Origin: Diospyros lotus
Lineage: Eukaryota; Streptophyta; Magnoliopsida; Ericales; Ebenaceae
DNA: 64,000 nt
Assembly: GCF_014633365.1 (NCBI RefSeq)
Contig: NC_068348.1
Location: forward strand, 11,736,311 to 11,800,310
Reading direction: 5' to 3'
Below are positions 23,343-34,124 of this stretch, piece by piece. The stretch's first letter is position 1. The number at the start of each line of letters is the position of its first letter. Below the pieces are notes generated by a model. It saw only the letters and a program-made list of their open reading frames with translations, did not search any database and was not told the DNA's origin. The translations under genes and the position numbers were made by a program.

Positions 23343-24300
23343 ACATCAGCATGTCACGTGTCACATAGCCCCCACCATCAGTGTTAATAAATACCTCTTG
23401 GGTGCGCACCAACAAGAAGAGGACCCAGATCTAGGATCCAAAGACTCAGACCCAAGTCTTACTCCAAACCTATTAGGAGACTCCCATCCAAAGACACTCA
23501 CCGGAACCCTTGATCGCTTAACACTTAACAAGTATATTAGTTCGTATCAAGTAATATTATTGTTGTTAACAAAGTACAATAATTAAATTTATGTGTCTTG
23601 GGAACATTTAAAGCAGAGTCCTTCAACGAGTTAGAGGGGGTTTGAGATATTGCCAGCAAGATCAACTAGATTTGGACAGAATTAACAGCCTTATAAGGTT
23701 AAAATTTTAGGGACTCGAATGGGGTCTTCAGGGTCTTCGGGATCGTCAGCCTTGGGAATGTCTTTAGGGGACCAAGGGTAGGAGGGTCTCGAAAGGTCTA
23801 TGGGGAAGTCTATAGTGGGTCTTTAGGGATTGATATTTTGACTGAGTTTACAATCATAGAAGACGTCAGAAATGCACGCAAGGATATTTGCCACATGGGC
23901 CCTCCGATACCTAAGTCAAATAATATAATACGTGATCTTCATGTAAAAGTATGCAGGAGTGTGTATGCTATATGTCTCAAGGGGTTTGCCAATGTCCCAA
24001 AGGGTAGTGTAGGGCAAGGGTCCAACGAGTGAGTCTTAGAGTGAGAGAGGGTAAGGGTCCAAATAAATCCTTTTGTCATAGAGGCGGCAAGTATTTATAA
24101 ATATTTGGTGGGGTTCAAAAATGAGTCTTTAGACTTTTTCGAGAGAAGTATCGGGTGAGGCCGGAAGGCATGGACATATCTTCAGGGTGAAAATGCCCTG
24201 ATGAATGTCTCTAGGTGGACCCAAAGAGCTCTTCAAGGCCACCAAGTAGCTTGGGCTCAGGCCATACATATTAGAAGTCCACACCATCTCGAGAAATTTA
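23343..24300. other. Unclassified sequence
   Basis: No gene or element recognised. The stretch 23620-23830 is rich in GGGTCTTYRGG words. AAAGACTC-type words also occur at 27770-27850, so both could derive from one unnamed repeat. Open frames of about 60 codons (23398, 23838) show no motif. Confidence 0.3.
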
Positions 24301-25489
24301 AAATAATAATCTTTAATTTTTATTTTAAATAAAACTAAAAATTAATATCAATAATATTTAAAAAATATAAATCAAATATCTCTATTATCTATTTAAAAAA
24401 CAATATGCAGAATAATGCCTAGTAATAATAATATAAAACCAAAACAATGAAATATGATGTGAATTTGAAACACGCCCCGGCGCTGATTCCGCAATGAAAT
24501 TCAAATGTCTATTAAATTAATTCAACATTTACATTGTCAAAGTTGAAGCTTTAATTTATTTGATTAAAAAAAATAGAGGAGAAATTCAAAATCTGGACCA
24601 ACTTCAAGGAATGGCCTCTCACCATCGCAGTTTAGTTTTTAATTTTTTTTAAGTAAAATTATAAATTAGTTTTATAATAAAATATAAGTTAGTTATTATT
24701 TAAAGATCATAAATTTGAGTTTTAATAATAAAATTTATTTTTATTTTTATTTTTTAAATCAGATATTTTATCAATAAAACTTTATAATATATACTTTGTA
24801 TTGTATTTAATAATAATAATAATAATAATAATAATATAGATACAAATGTTGAAAAGTGATGAGATTGACATTGATGATGGCGAATTGGGAGCCCTGATCT
24901 CTGACCCTGTTGACCCTGACCCTGACCCCGAGAGAGAAGAAGGATAGCTCATCACCTTGACCACCCAGCTAGCTACTAGCTTTTTAATTACCCCTCGGGT
25001 CTCCTTTAAACCTGATTAACAAACTTTAATTAATAATTTAGTGCCTTCCAATCCAATCCTGGTAACGCACACAAACCACAGATTAATATTATAGACAAAG
25101 AGTATTATAAAACAGTACAGACAGCTGCTGGCCTAAGCCTAAGCGTAAGCCTGCAAATTGTAATTAATTAAGTAGTTGGTATATTTTATATTAATCTTTT
25201 AAATAATTATATAGTTACAACTTATTTTAATAATAATAAATAAATATTTATAAATATGAAAAATATTATTTAAATATATAAAATTCAAGTAAAATAAAAA
25301 ATTATTAAATTTAATAATATTATTGAATTAAACTAGATACATTCAATGTATGTATTTAATTATATTCAAAGAATGTACATATAGTTAATTAATAAAATAT
25401 AATTTAAAAATTATTATAAAATTAAAAAAATAAAATATTTATAAAAAAAATGTTAAATTCAACCTTAATATATATATATATATATAATA
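24301..25489. other. AT-rich sequence, no confirmed gene
   Basis: Mostly AT-rich with an (AAT)n microsatellite at about 24810-24837. A 32-codon plus-strand frame starts at ATG 24847 and ends at TAG (24943-24945). It is acidic and ends in repeated Asp-Pro pairs, but no promoter, splice signal or relative is evident. It could be a chance frame or the last exon of an unseen gene. The part 25080-25170 has several TAAGCCTAAGCCT-like words. This may be the least repetitive part of the window, but that needs a copy-number test. Confidence 0.3.
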
Positions 25490-25783
25490 TAGATATATAT
25501 TCTGGTGCCCTACTCCTCCCCTTTGAATTCCTCCCAATTCATTCTTCTTAATTAAAATTAATTCTTTAATTATACTATAATATTAATTTTAAAATTAATA
25601 TTATAAAATAACTTATAATATTTTTTTGTGTCAAAATTTTCAAATTAATTTCTTTTGTTTGTTTCCTACAAAAAGAAATTTAAATTATGTAAAATCCATA
25701 AAACCTCATAATTTAAGTAGGAAAAATAACACAAAGTTAAGCTCGAAATTAGATAAAGATGTATATAAAAACAAACCCTACCA
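25490..25783. repeat. LTR tail related to 15344-22263
   Basis: The segment ends CCCTACCA (compare CCCTATCA at 22263) and shares CCTACAAAAAGA, ATGTAAAATCCATA and AAAGTTAAG/AAGGATAAG words in the same order over the last 130 bases. The left part is lost in AT-rich sequence. Confidence 0.55.
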
Positions 25784-26388
25784 AGCCTCACACAATTGAT
25801 ATTCTACTCTTGTGTTTGGTTTTGATGATGAAAAACAAAATCAATCTATTCCCTAAATCATTTGTCGAGAATATGATTTGTTGGAGATTATGATTTGTCA
25901 AGAATATGAAAAATCAAATGATATATAATTTTCTATTGATGGAGATTTGCACAAACAAACTTTAAGATCTAAAAGAATCTTCAAAATGATTTCACCAAAT
26001 TGGTTTTGAACAATTGGATAGTGGATGTTTTTACCTTTAATATAATTTTTTTAAGTCTGGAAGACTAGAGGATTATAACGAGACATAAGAAAATGTTTTC
26101 ATTTTGAAAAACTATCTCCCGATATTTTGATATCTAACATTCATTGGTGATAAAATGATTTTTAATGATTTTTTCATTAAATAGAAAGTACATATTTTGG
26201 AGGTGGTAAAATCGCAAAATCCTACGTTTGTACTAAAACCCAAATTCTACTTTCTTATTCTTATGGATTTTGATTTTTTTGATATTTTTATTGAATCCAA
26301 ATAGGGGGTACCTTCTTATTTACATTTATGTATTAAAGTAAATGGAAGGTAAAATATAAATTAAGGAAAATGAGAACATTTACTTAAC

Positions 26389-26736
26389 TTGGTCGACTAA
26401 GTTAATATGTTGTAATGTATTGGATTGATGTTTCTCTTCATTGGTCGACTAACAGTATGCTCATTTATTTTCAAAGCTTGACTTGGTCGACTAAGTTATA
26501 GGCTTTGTCGACCAACAATATGCTTGTTTTAGTCTTGGTCGACTAACAGCGTGCTTGGTTTTTGTCTTGGTCGACTAATCTTAAGTCTTGGTCGACTAAC
26601 AGTGCATTTGTTATGTCTTGGTTGACTAACTCTTTAAGTTGGTCGACAGAAGGTCAGCCTTGGTTGACTAAGTGCCGTGCCTAATTTTATCTTGGTCAAC
26701 TAAATGTCTTATTGCTTTTGTGACTTGGTCGACTAA
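26389..26736. repeat. Cluster of TTGGTCGACTAA near-palindromes
   Basis: Seven exact copies (26389, 26441, 26483, 26535, 26567, 26588, 26725) and at least five variants (26504, 26618, 26639, 26660, 26692) within 350 bases, at irregular spacing of about 20-90 bases. The core GTCGAC is self-complementary. The cluster lies 160-500 bases upstream of the LTR TATA box, where LTR enhancers are usually found. Confidence 0.85.
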
Positions 26737-26894
26737 CCTATTTTCTCTATAGACCAAGCTTGTTATTTTGCTTGATTCTGGACTAACCATTTTCATCTAT
26801 CGACTAAGTTTCTTTTGCGGAAAGCACAACGGCTAGTTTTTCAAATCCCAACGGTCACAAATGGTTAGTTTCCTCTTCAATCTTTTTGAATGCC

Positions 26895-26902
26895 TATATA
26901 TA
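26895..26902 (+). promoter_or_regulatory. TATA box of solo Copia LTR
   Basis: TATATATA in TGCCTATATATACAACTC, downstream of the GTCGAC cluster. Confidence 0.5.
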
Positions 26903-27130
26903 CAACTCATTGATGACCAAGAAGAGGATAATGGATAGGAATGAAGTGAAGTGAGCTTAAGGATTATTTCATATTTCTCGATTTACATTTGTGCTTCAAC
27001 TTTTCTCTCAAAAGGCTTTGTACTAAATCTGTTTCATTTGATTCAAGTCTTGTATCTTTATTAAGAGACATTGTAACTAAGAGTGTATACTCTTAGAAAC
27101 TCTCTTTTGTATCTTTCTTGTTTTTCCTAT

Positions 27131-27292
27131 CTTGTATTGCTAGAGGGCTTACTTGAAAGCAAGAGATTGTATTTCCTAGCTTGTATTGCTAGAGGGCTTA
27201 CTTGAAAGCAAGATGTTGTATTTCCTAGTTTGTATTGCTAGAGGGTTTGCTTGAAAGCAAGAGGTTGTATTTCTTAGCTTGGCGCTAGAGGG
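27131..27292. repeat. Tandem repeat, period 49 bp
   Basis: Three full units (27131, 27180, 27229) and a partial fourth (27278). Each contains TTGTATTGCTAGAGGG and CTTGAAAGCAAGA with few differences. Confidence 0.9.
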
Positions 27293-27638
27293 CCTATCCA
27301 AAATGATAGGAAGTTTTAGTGGATTGTTTGCAAAATCCTTAGTGAGGAGCTAAGGTAGTGGATTAGGTTTGGGTTAAGCTGAACTACTATAAATCCTTGT
27401 GTTTTCTTGTGCTTGTGTTCTTTGATCTATTTATCTTTCCAAGCATTTCATTATTACTCACTTAGTTCACAAATTTATCTTTGCAAACTTATATTTGTCA
27501 TTTTATATGCTTTACGTTTTTAAATCACTAAAACCTCAATTTGTATCAAAAAGTTTTTCAAATTCAATTAAGTTTTTAAATTACCCAATTCATCCCCCTC
27601 TTGGTGTGTGCCATAGCACCTCTCATTTTAACAACAAC

Positions 27639-28010
27639 ATATATGCATAGATACATACATACATACATCATTCCTTAACATGACATCACCTAACTTGGGC
27701 ATCGGAGGGCCCGCATGGGGGAGCTCCTGACGTGCCTTATGACTGTTCTTATGTTGTTCTTATGGAGACTCTTCAGACCCATCTAAAGACTCAAGTCATT
27801 AGGGAGCGAGGTTCTCAAAGACTCCCCAAGCCATTCGAAGACTCAAGGTCTTTTCTATCCCGGATAGCGGATCGAACCTCGCCTTGAGGAACCTGCTCTT
27901 CCAGACAGTGGATTGAGCCACCTCTTAGTCAGGCACCTGTTAACCCCTCTTGTTGTCACGAACTTTATTCCTCACCTCCTTACTAAGACTCTACCAAACT
28001 GTTTCTTAGG
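27639..28010. other. Unclassified sequence
   Basis: It begins with a (CATA)n run at 27650-27670. It contains AAAGACTC words shared with 23430-23480 and a CTCGCCTTGAGGAACC stretch. No gene or element ends recognised. Confidence 0.3.
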
Positions 28011-29030
28011 TATTTATTTTGGAAATATTGGGGGAAAAATAGGAAGAAAATAAGAATAAATTATGAGAAAATTATGGAAAATAGATATTGATATTTTTTT
28101 GAAAAAATATGATATCCAAGGATCGTTGAGCCTCAAGGTTGAGTAATAGTATGATTATTTGAGACCTGACACGAAATCGAGGTTGGCATGAGAATCGATG
28201 TATTCTGAGTTACATTTAAGGTGAGTGGTTTCTCGAGACCTGATTTAGTTTCATGCAAATGGTTTTGGTATTTGAGTGTTCATACCTAAAATTTGGTTTA
28301 TTATGGGTGGTTCAACCCTATACTTGATTTGATTTCATATAAATAGTTTAACCACTAAATGATTGTCTTCATGTGGGAGGTTTGTCCCAAAATATTTTAT
28401 ACATGTGCATTGAATTTCGTGCATTAAAATACATGCATTGAAATGTTAATTTTATATGATGCATGGTATGTGTTGCCCATGTGGGATGTCAACCTAGGGT
28501 ATAGCCTTGAGTGATAGCACTCGGGATGCATGCCAGGAATTAATGCTATGTAACCCACTTGTGACGGGGTTAAGGTCGACTCCACCCTATGGTACTCAAG
28601 TGGCGGGGTTGAAAGTGGACACCATCCCGGATGTTGGCTCAAGTGGCGGGGTTAAGAGTGGACACCACCTTAGATATGCCTTTGTGTAATAGCATTATTG
28701 TCGAGGTGAATGTTGATTCCGAGGATAGTGTTTGTGTGATCTTCTTGTGGCCAGGATTGTGTTGAGATCCAGAATGCTTTTGAGTGGGAACATAATGCCT
28801 GACATGATAGTGGGGTGATACTAGGGTTCATGCATTGACGTTGCCCCTCTTAAGCAGGATTGTGTTATGACAATGTGTCGATGTGGTTATGTTGCTTTTA
28901 GAGAGATTGCTTTTTCCTCGTGGTATGAGTAAAGCACTATATAGGGTTCTCTTGGGCTGGGACATGTCAGGATATGTCAATATGTTCATGGTCTTGCATA
29001 TATTAATGAAAATATTTTGAACTCTCACTC

Positions 29031-29085
29031 AGATGATTTATCATCTCATTTGGACTATATCTCTGGAATATTCAATCATTTCAAG
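29031..29085 (+). other. Paired hairpins in LTR (copy B)
   Basis: Hairpin 1 AGATGAT-TT-ATCATCT (29031-29046) is perfect. Hairpin 2 CTGGAAT...ATTTCAAG (29063-29085) is weakened by mismatches. Confidence 0.5.
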
Positions 29086-29267
29086 TGAAAGCAGTGGTGC
29101 CAAGGGAAAAAAGGTATTTGAGATGTAGTCATTAATTACATATTAGATCTGTAGTAGGTTTTTTATTATGTGCGAGATATTCAGTTGTTATGTATTTTAT
29201 TTTGAAGATATGATGTAAAATGATGGTACGATTTCTATGTTATTATCAAAGTGTTTGTAGTTATTTA

Positions 29268-31367
29268 TGTAATACTCGGTATTACATGGTATTAAAAATA
29301 AATAAATTTTGATTGTATTAGCAGGACCTCGGGTGGTCCGGGAAGTCCAAGGGTCAATCTCGAGAAATTAATTAATAAAATTTGTCGAATTGGCAGCTGG
29401 GAGTGCCTCGAGACTTGGATGTCCAGGGAAGAAGGCAAGGGATTGGTGAGCGTCTCGAGATGAGGATAATGACACTGGGAGTAGTCCGATCGGGAATAAT
29501 TTTTGGAATAAATTCTGTATAAGCCCGAGTAGGTGCTAGTACCGAATGGTCATAGGAGACCTCCGAGAAGTTGAGGGGACCCTAGGGGTGGTCCGGTTTT
29601 GCGAGTAAGGCAACCCTTAGGCGTTTTTGGGTGGAGTAAAGGTCCTGTGTAGGCGCAAGCACGAAATCGATATTCCCGAGTAAGTGTCGGTAAATAATTT
29701 TTGGGAAAATCAATAATCTAAGTGGCTTGAGGGTAATTAATTTAGGTCTTGGAGGGCCTAAATGATATTATTGAAAGTCTTAAGTGTAATTAGTAGATCC
29801 CCAAGTGGAATAATTAAGAAATTAGGGGATTAAGAGTGTAATTAAATTATATATGTATTTATATATATAGGTGTATGTATATATAGGCAAAGCCGCGAGC
29901 TTGCTGCCAATAATTTCAAATTTTGAAATTAAAACAGAGGGGGGGAATAGAGCTTATGAGAGAGCTATGGCCGAGCTTGAGAAGAGATCGGGAGAGAGAA
30001 GCGAGATCGAGCAAAGGAGGATGTTGGCTGCTCGTAGGCAGCCTGAAGCAAGCAGCCTCACCCATGGCTACGGCGTGAAACAGCTGCGATGGTGGCCATG
30101 GATGAGTGATGCAGCAACTTGAGCAGGGGTCGCGATCAGCAAGGTAGCTGCAGCGAGTGCGAGGTGTTCAGCGGGAGCACGATGAGGTGCTCGGAAGCAA
30201 TGGGGAGGCCGGCTGGGCGATCGGCGACAGCAGCGACACCGCGCAGCGGCCATGGCTGCTCAGCGATGGAGGTCGGGTGGCCCTGGAGCAGCAACGTGGT
30301 CAATGAGGGAGGCCAACAACAATAGCGTGGAGCGTCCAACGGCGGCGAGCGATGTTTAAAGGCCGCTTTGGGCCGGTGAGGGTGACTGGAGACGGCAGGA
30401 GGCGCTGCACCTGCAATGCGCAACTTATTGCGCACGGAAGGTTGAGCCAGCGTGGCTCGCGGTGGTGATGGTAGTCGGCAACTGTAGCAGGGAAGTCGGC
30501 GGCTGCCACTGGTGATCCTGGTAGCAGTAAGGGCCGATGGAGGCGAGGTGGCTGGCCGAAGGCTAGTGCGCACCATGGAAGAAGGAGTAGTCGTGATGCG
30601 AGATCTAGTGGACCTGTGGCCATATGGAGGACTAGTGTTGTGAGGGCTGATAGGTTAATGCCTCAAACCTTGAAGGGTTGTGAGGATGAGTGGGCCTAGC
30701 CTCATTTGGATGCATTGGCATACATAAACATTGTTATATTCATATTTACATGCATTGCACCCTTATTGAGCCTTTATGACTCATGAGGTTTTACCTCCTG
30801 TGTAGATGTTGCAAGTCCATATGCAAGTAGGGATGTGCCGGGAGGCTGTTGTGGCAATTAGTTGTGTTGCCCGAGTTATGTATTTTATTATCTATTGTAC
30901 GTAGCCATCTAGTGTTAAGTATGTATACCCCTGTGAGTAAATGTATCCAAATTGTTGTAATCATATCAGTGTGATACATGATTGTGAGTCCGCGTGATTT
31001 ATGTGTGGCTTGAGTTGTTGAAGCCAAGTTCGGACCGAATAAGATCAGCGAGGTATGTTCTTATAAATCCCCAATACTCAACGAAGTGTTTGTTATGATA
31101 GCTTTGTGCCTGGGTCACCTCTGGCTTGCTATGAGGCGAGCTGAAGAGAGGTGAAGCTCACTCCGGTTTGGGGTCTCGGTCCGTTGAGTTTTTCTTGTTT
31201 GAGTTGGGACCGATTCCTGAGTGGAGCGAAGGGAAGGATGAAGCCTAGTTCCCACCTAGGGCGTTTCCTGTTGAAACATAGTCCAACCTTTCAGTTGTGG
31301 TTCATCGGGTGAGTAATCTGGTTGATTATTTACCGGTGGCGCCCGTAAGTGGGAACGGGTCGTTACA
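29268..31367 (+). repeat. Solo LTR, 2.1 kb, nested in an older LTR
   Basis: It starts TGTAATACTCGG and ends GGGTCGTTACA, with perfect duplications ATTTA (29263-29267 and 31368-31372). It belongs to the TGTAATAC...GTTACA type and has inserted into an older member of the same broad type. A TA-rich stretch near 29850-29885 precedes a GC-rich region (29980-30600) whose long open frames on both strands are chance products of base composition. Confidence 0.9.
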
Positions 31368-31566
31368 ATTTATCATTTGAGGTTTCGATCTTGCTTTCGC
31401 ATTTATGATGATGTTACTTGTCTTGGCTTATTGGTTATTAAGTTTGATATGCTAAGAAGGTAGAGTTGGGATTATTGGGGAATGATTTATGTTGAGTGTA
31501 TGTTGAAAATAAATGATTCCTGAAATCCCGAGTTAATGTTGCGCTTGGAAAAAATGGGGTGTTACA

Positions 31567-31839
31567 CTAAAGGCATCCGTCGACCATTTTTAGATTTTGC
31601 TCCGATCCGTTGACAACTTTCTCAAAACTATCGACCGCCCTTTGCTGGAAATCGACAGGTTTTCCTTCGGTCTACAGTTCTACAAGGCTAAGGTCGTGAA
31701 TTATTAATTGATGACCGCACATTGTCGATCGTTCTTGGAAAATTATTGCAAAACAAAGAGCAATTTCCACCCGAAACACATACATATTACAAAAACACAC
31801 GCATAAATCGATGAAATCGAGCTGAAGCTCTAATACCAC
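31567..31839 (-). other. Copia leader and primer-binding site
   Basis: Minus-strand internal leader of the Copia element whose LTR starts at 31840. The site at 31827-31839 reads GTGGTATTAGAGC on the minus strand, one base off the initiator-Met tRNA complement. The remaining 250 bases hold several GTCGAC/TCGACC words like those in the LTR at 51535-51671. Beyond 31567 the element is cut off by the old LTR. Confidence 0.7.
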
Positions 31840-31964
31840 TGAAGGGGAATGCCAACATTTGGTGTATCAATGCAAGGGGTTTTTATTTTTCAAAAAATAT
31901 AAATAAATTGTGGCAAAAGATAAAGCATTAGATCACCTTGCAAGTCTCGATTTCCAAATGACCA

Positions 31965-32618
31965 TGTTACGAGTATATCTCGCATCACTTCTCATGGGCT
32001 AGACTGAGTCCAATAGGCCGGCCTAATCACCTAAAGCCCAGTAAGCCCAGCTGAGCTTGTCAGGCAAGCTCATAGATTGCTGAAATTCAAGCTTAAATCG
32101 CGGAACCAAGCAAGCTCCCAGCAAGCTCTCAGTGATATACCCAATGAGCTACCGACAACGTTTCTAGCTCCCTGGCCTAACTGCTCAGCTTTACCGATCA
32201 AACTATTTAGCTCGCCTAGCAACAAGATTGCTGAATAATCGGAGGCAGGGACTCACTTACTTTTGTGAGGCAAACCGGATCCCTAGTAATCTGGAGCCCT
32301 TTTCTTGATTTTATAGAGATGATAAGGAGACCTTATCCCCCATGATATCATCTCTACATTTTTGTATTTTATGCAATTGTAAACACCTCTCACTATAAAT
32401 AGGGGTTAAAAACACCATTGTAGAGAGAGAAGACAGATAATACCATATTGTTACTCTACTGGAATGCCTAAAGAACAGTCGTGGAGTAGGCACCGTTCTG
32501 GCTGAACCACGTAAAATCCCTTTGTCTTTGCTTCTACTTAGTTCTTCCTCCTTGCATTTCGGCTCATTTTCTCATTGTGGGCCTATGAATTTCGGTCGAC
32601 TGAATATAAACGTTGACA
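31965..32618 (+). repeat. Gypsy 5' LTR
   Basis: TGTTACGAGTATATCTCGC to CGTTGACA. It matches 50146-50809 along its length and contains TATAAATA at 32394. Confidence 0.92.
32394..32401 (+). promoter_or_regulatory. TATA box in Gypsy 5' LTR
   Basis: TATAAATAGGGGTT, conserved in the 3' LTR at 50585-50592. Confidence 0.7.
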
Positions 32619-32620
32619 TT

Positions 32621-32638
32621 TTGGCGCTAGAGAAGGGC
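32621..32638 (+). promoter_or_regulatory. Probable primer-binding site of the Gypsy element
   Basis: TTGGCGCTAGAGAAGGGC begins two bases after the 5' LTR. TGGCGC is a common start of tRNA complements in Tat-type elements, but the tRNA cannot be named with confidence from sequence alone. Confidence 0.55.
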
Positions 32639-32651
32639 CCGCTCTGATGCA

Positions 32652-34124
32652 GTGGCTGATTTACTAGAAAATCATCGCGATCAACCGCTGAATGTTCCAT
32701 TAGCCAAAGGACTCGTTGTTTCTACAATGAGTGCCCCTATTCCACCATCGGTTGGAGTTACCATCGGTGTGCCCCCACAGGCTCCTATTCCACCCGTCAC
32801 TCCGACTGCCGGAATGGAAATGATCCAGGCGTGGCAGTAATGCCATGAGGCACTGGAGAATACAGTTATGCAGCTCACTGATGCTGTTAGGGTCTTGGCC
32901 CAAGCTCAAGCGCAGGCTATCCAGAGACTACCAGAAATCCCCTTATCTTGTAGGGCTTGCCATCTGCAGGAAGAGAGACCCCTACCAGGTGAGGAGGACA
33001 TCGGAGATAATTATCCGCCTCCAAATCATCATTCTCCAGAAAGGGAAAGAAGCAGGAAATCGCAAGCCCAACGATCTATGGACCCGGACTCTACCATTGA
33101 GGATTTGTGTCAAAGAGTCCGGTAGTTGGAGGCACAACAAGGAGCTCATGGCCAGAATAATGGTCGTGGGGACAGAACGCCATTCACAAGAGAAGTTGAG
33201 CTCGAACCTCTCCCCCGTAGATTCAAAGTTCCGAGTATACCGCAGTACAATGGGGACACCTACCCCTATGATTACTTGGACGCGTTTAATGTTCAGATGG
33301 ATTTGCAAACAACCAGCCCACTGGTCAAATGTCGCGTCTTTCCAGTGACCTTGGGTGACATTTCTCAAGTATGGTTCAGAAGCCTTCCACCTTGCAACAT
33401 CTGCAGTTGAGAGGAGTGCCAACGGAGATTTCTCAATCAATACAAGGCATTGAGAAGGCAGCTTGCCCCATTGTGTCACCTTGCCACAGTATTCCAGAGG
33501 ACAAATGAGTCCTTGAATGACTACATTACCAGGTTTAGGGGTGAGGTGAGTAATATCAAAGATCCCTCTTATGAAAGTGTCTTGATTGCGATCTCCTTAG
33601 GTCTCCGCAAGGATGGGAAGCTCTATGAGACCCCTGTCAAAGATCTGGGGGAATTCTGTGAATGAGTTGCCAAGGAGATTCAGCTAAAAGAGGCTTTTGG
33701 ATTGAAGAAGCCCCCCGGACCAAAAGAAGAGGCTAGGGGCTTCAACCAGAATAAGAAAAGAAATAATAGAGACAATGGAAGGGAAGCTCGGGGAGAACCC
33801 TCAAACAACCAGGTCTCCAAGCAAGCTCGCAAGGCAGAGAAGGAAGAGCGACCTCCGCGATCAAGTCGCTTCGATAGCTACTGTGCCCTGTCTGATCCCC
33901 AAGAGAGGATCTTCACCATGGAGAGAAATAGGGAGGAGTTCAGGAAGCCCAACCCGGTAAGGACTCCCAACAAATTCAGAAACAAGGAAAAAATTTATGC
34001 ATACCATAACGAGACAGGCTATAACACCTCTGAATGTTGGGCGTTGAGGGATGCCATCGAGGACCTCATCAGAAGAGGTCGACTAAGGGACTATGTGATG
34101 CGACCAACCAATCAGCCGACCTAA
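32652..34124 (+). pseudogene. Gypsy gag, nonsense-riddled
   Basis: A single frame runs from ATG 32652 to 34124 without any frameshift but with in-frame stops at 32838 (TAA), 33123 (TAG), 33408 (TGA), 33663 (TGA) and 34122 (TAA). The retrotransposon gag core is clear at 33210-33660: PRRFKVPSIPQYNGDTYP, then WFRSLPP, FLNQYKALRRQ, LNDYITRFRGEV. It is followed by a basic region and a knuckle-like segment (IYAYHNETGYNTSECWALRD, 33991-34050) in the place of a CCHC zinc finger. The product would form the particle shell and bind element RNA. Every stop can be derived from Gln, Arg or Trp codons by one C-to-T or G-to-A change, suggesting decay of methylated DNA. Confidence 0.85.

Larger units (their letters stand above)
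25797..27633 (+). repeat. Solo Copia-type LTR, 1.8 kb
   Basis: It starts TGATATTCTACTCTTGTG, followed by the TTTTGATGATGAAAA word common near Copia LTR starts, and ends CCATAGCACCTCTCATTTTAACA. Flanking words are ACAAT (25792-25796) and ACAAC (27634-27638), one transition apart. It contains a dense cluster of TTGGTCGACTAA palindromes, a TATA box (26895-26902) and a 49-bp tandem repeat. No internal sequence follows, so it is taken as a solo LTR. The ...TTCATCCCCCTCTTG segment near the end resembles other Copia LTR ends here (2874, 22823, 37820 on the minus strand). Confidence 0.75.
28011..31566 (+). repeat. Old chromovirus-type LTR, 5'-truncated and split
   Basis: The parts 28011-29267 and 31368-31566 join once the solo LTR at 29268-31367 is removed. 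They align in order with the second half of the 9724-12448 LTR: a GGAAAATT-rich stretch, the paired hairpins (29031-29085), ATTTGAGGTTTCGATC..TTGC, and a terminal GGGGTGTTACA at 31566. The left end is missing. A repeat of about 53 bp (CAAGTGGCGGGGTT words) lies at 28555-28675. Confidence 0.75.

Noticed and set aside
25330..25360. ATACATTCAATGTAT hairpin next to ACTAG, resembling a minus-strand Helitron 3' end
   Set aside because: The hairpin abuts the CTAGT without the usual spacer, the stem is AT-only and no partner 5' end was seen.
26389..26736. Spaced short repeats reminiscent of a CRISPR array
   Set aside because: Spacing is irregular, repeats are only 12 bases, and the sequence is a plant LTR; no cas-like gene exists.
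30068..30623. Overlapping frames of up to 146 codons on both strands
   Set aside because: They lie in the GC-rich part of a solo LTR and do not resemble any family; base composition explains the lack of stops.
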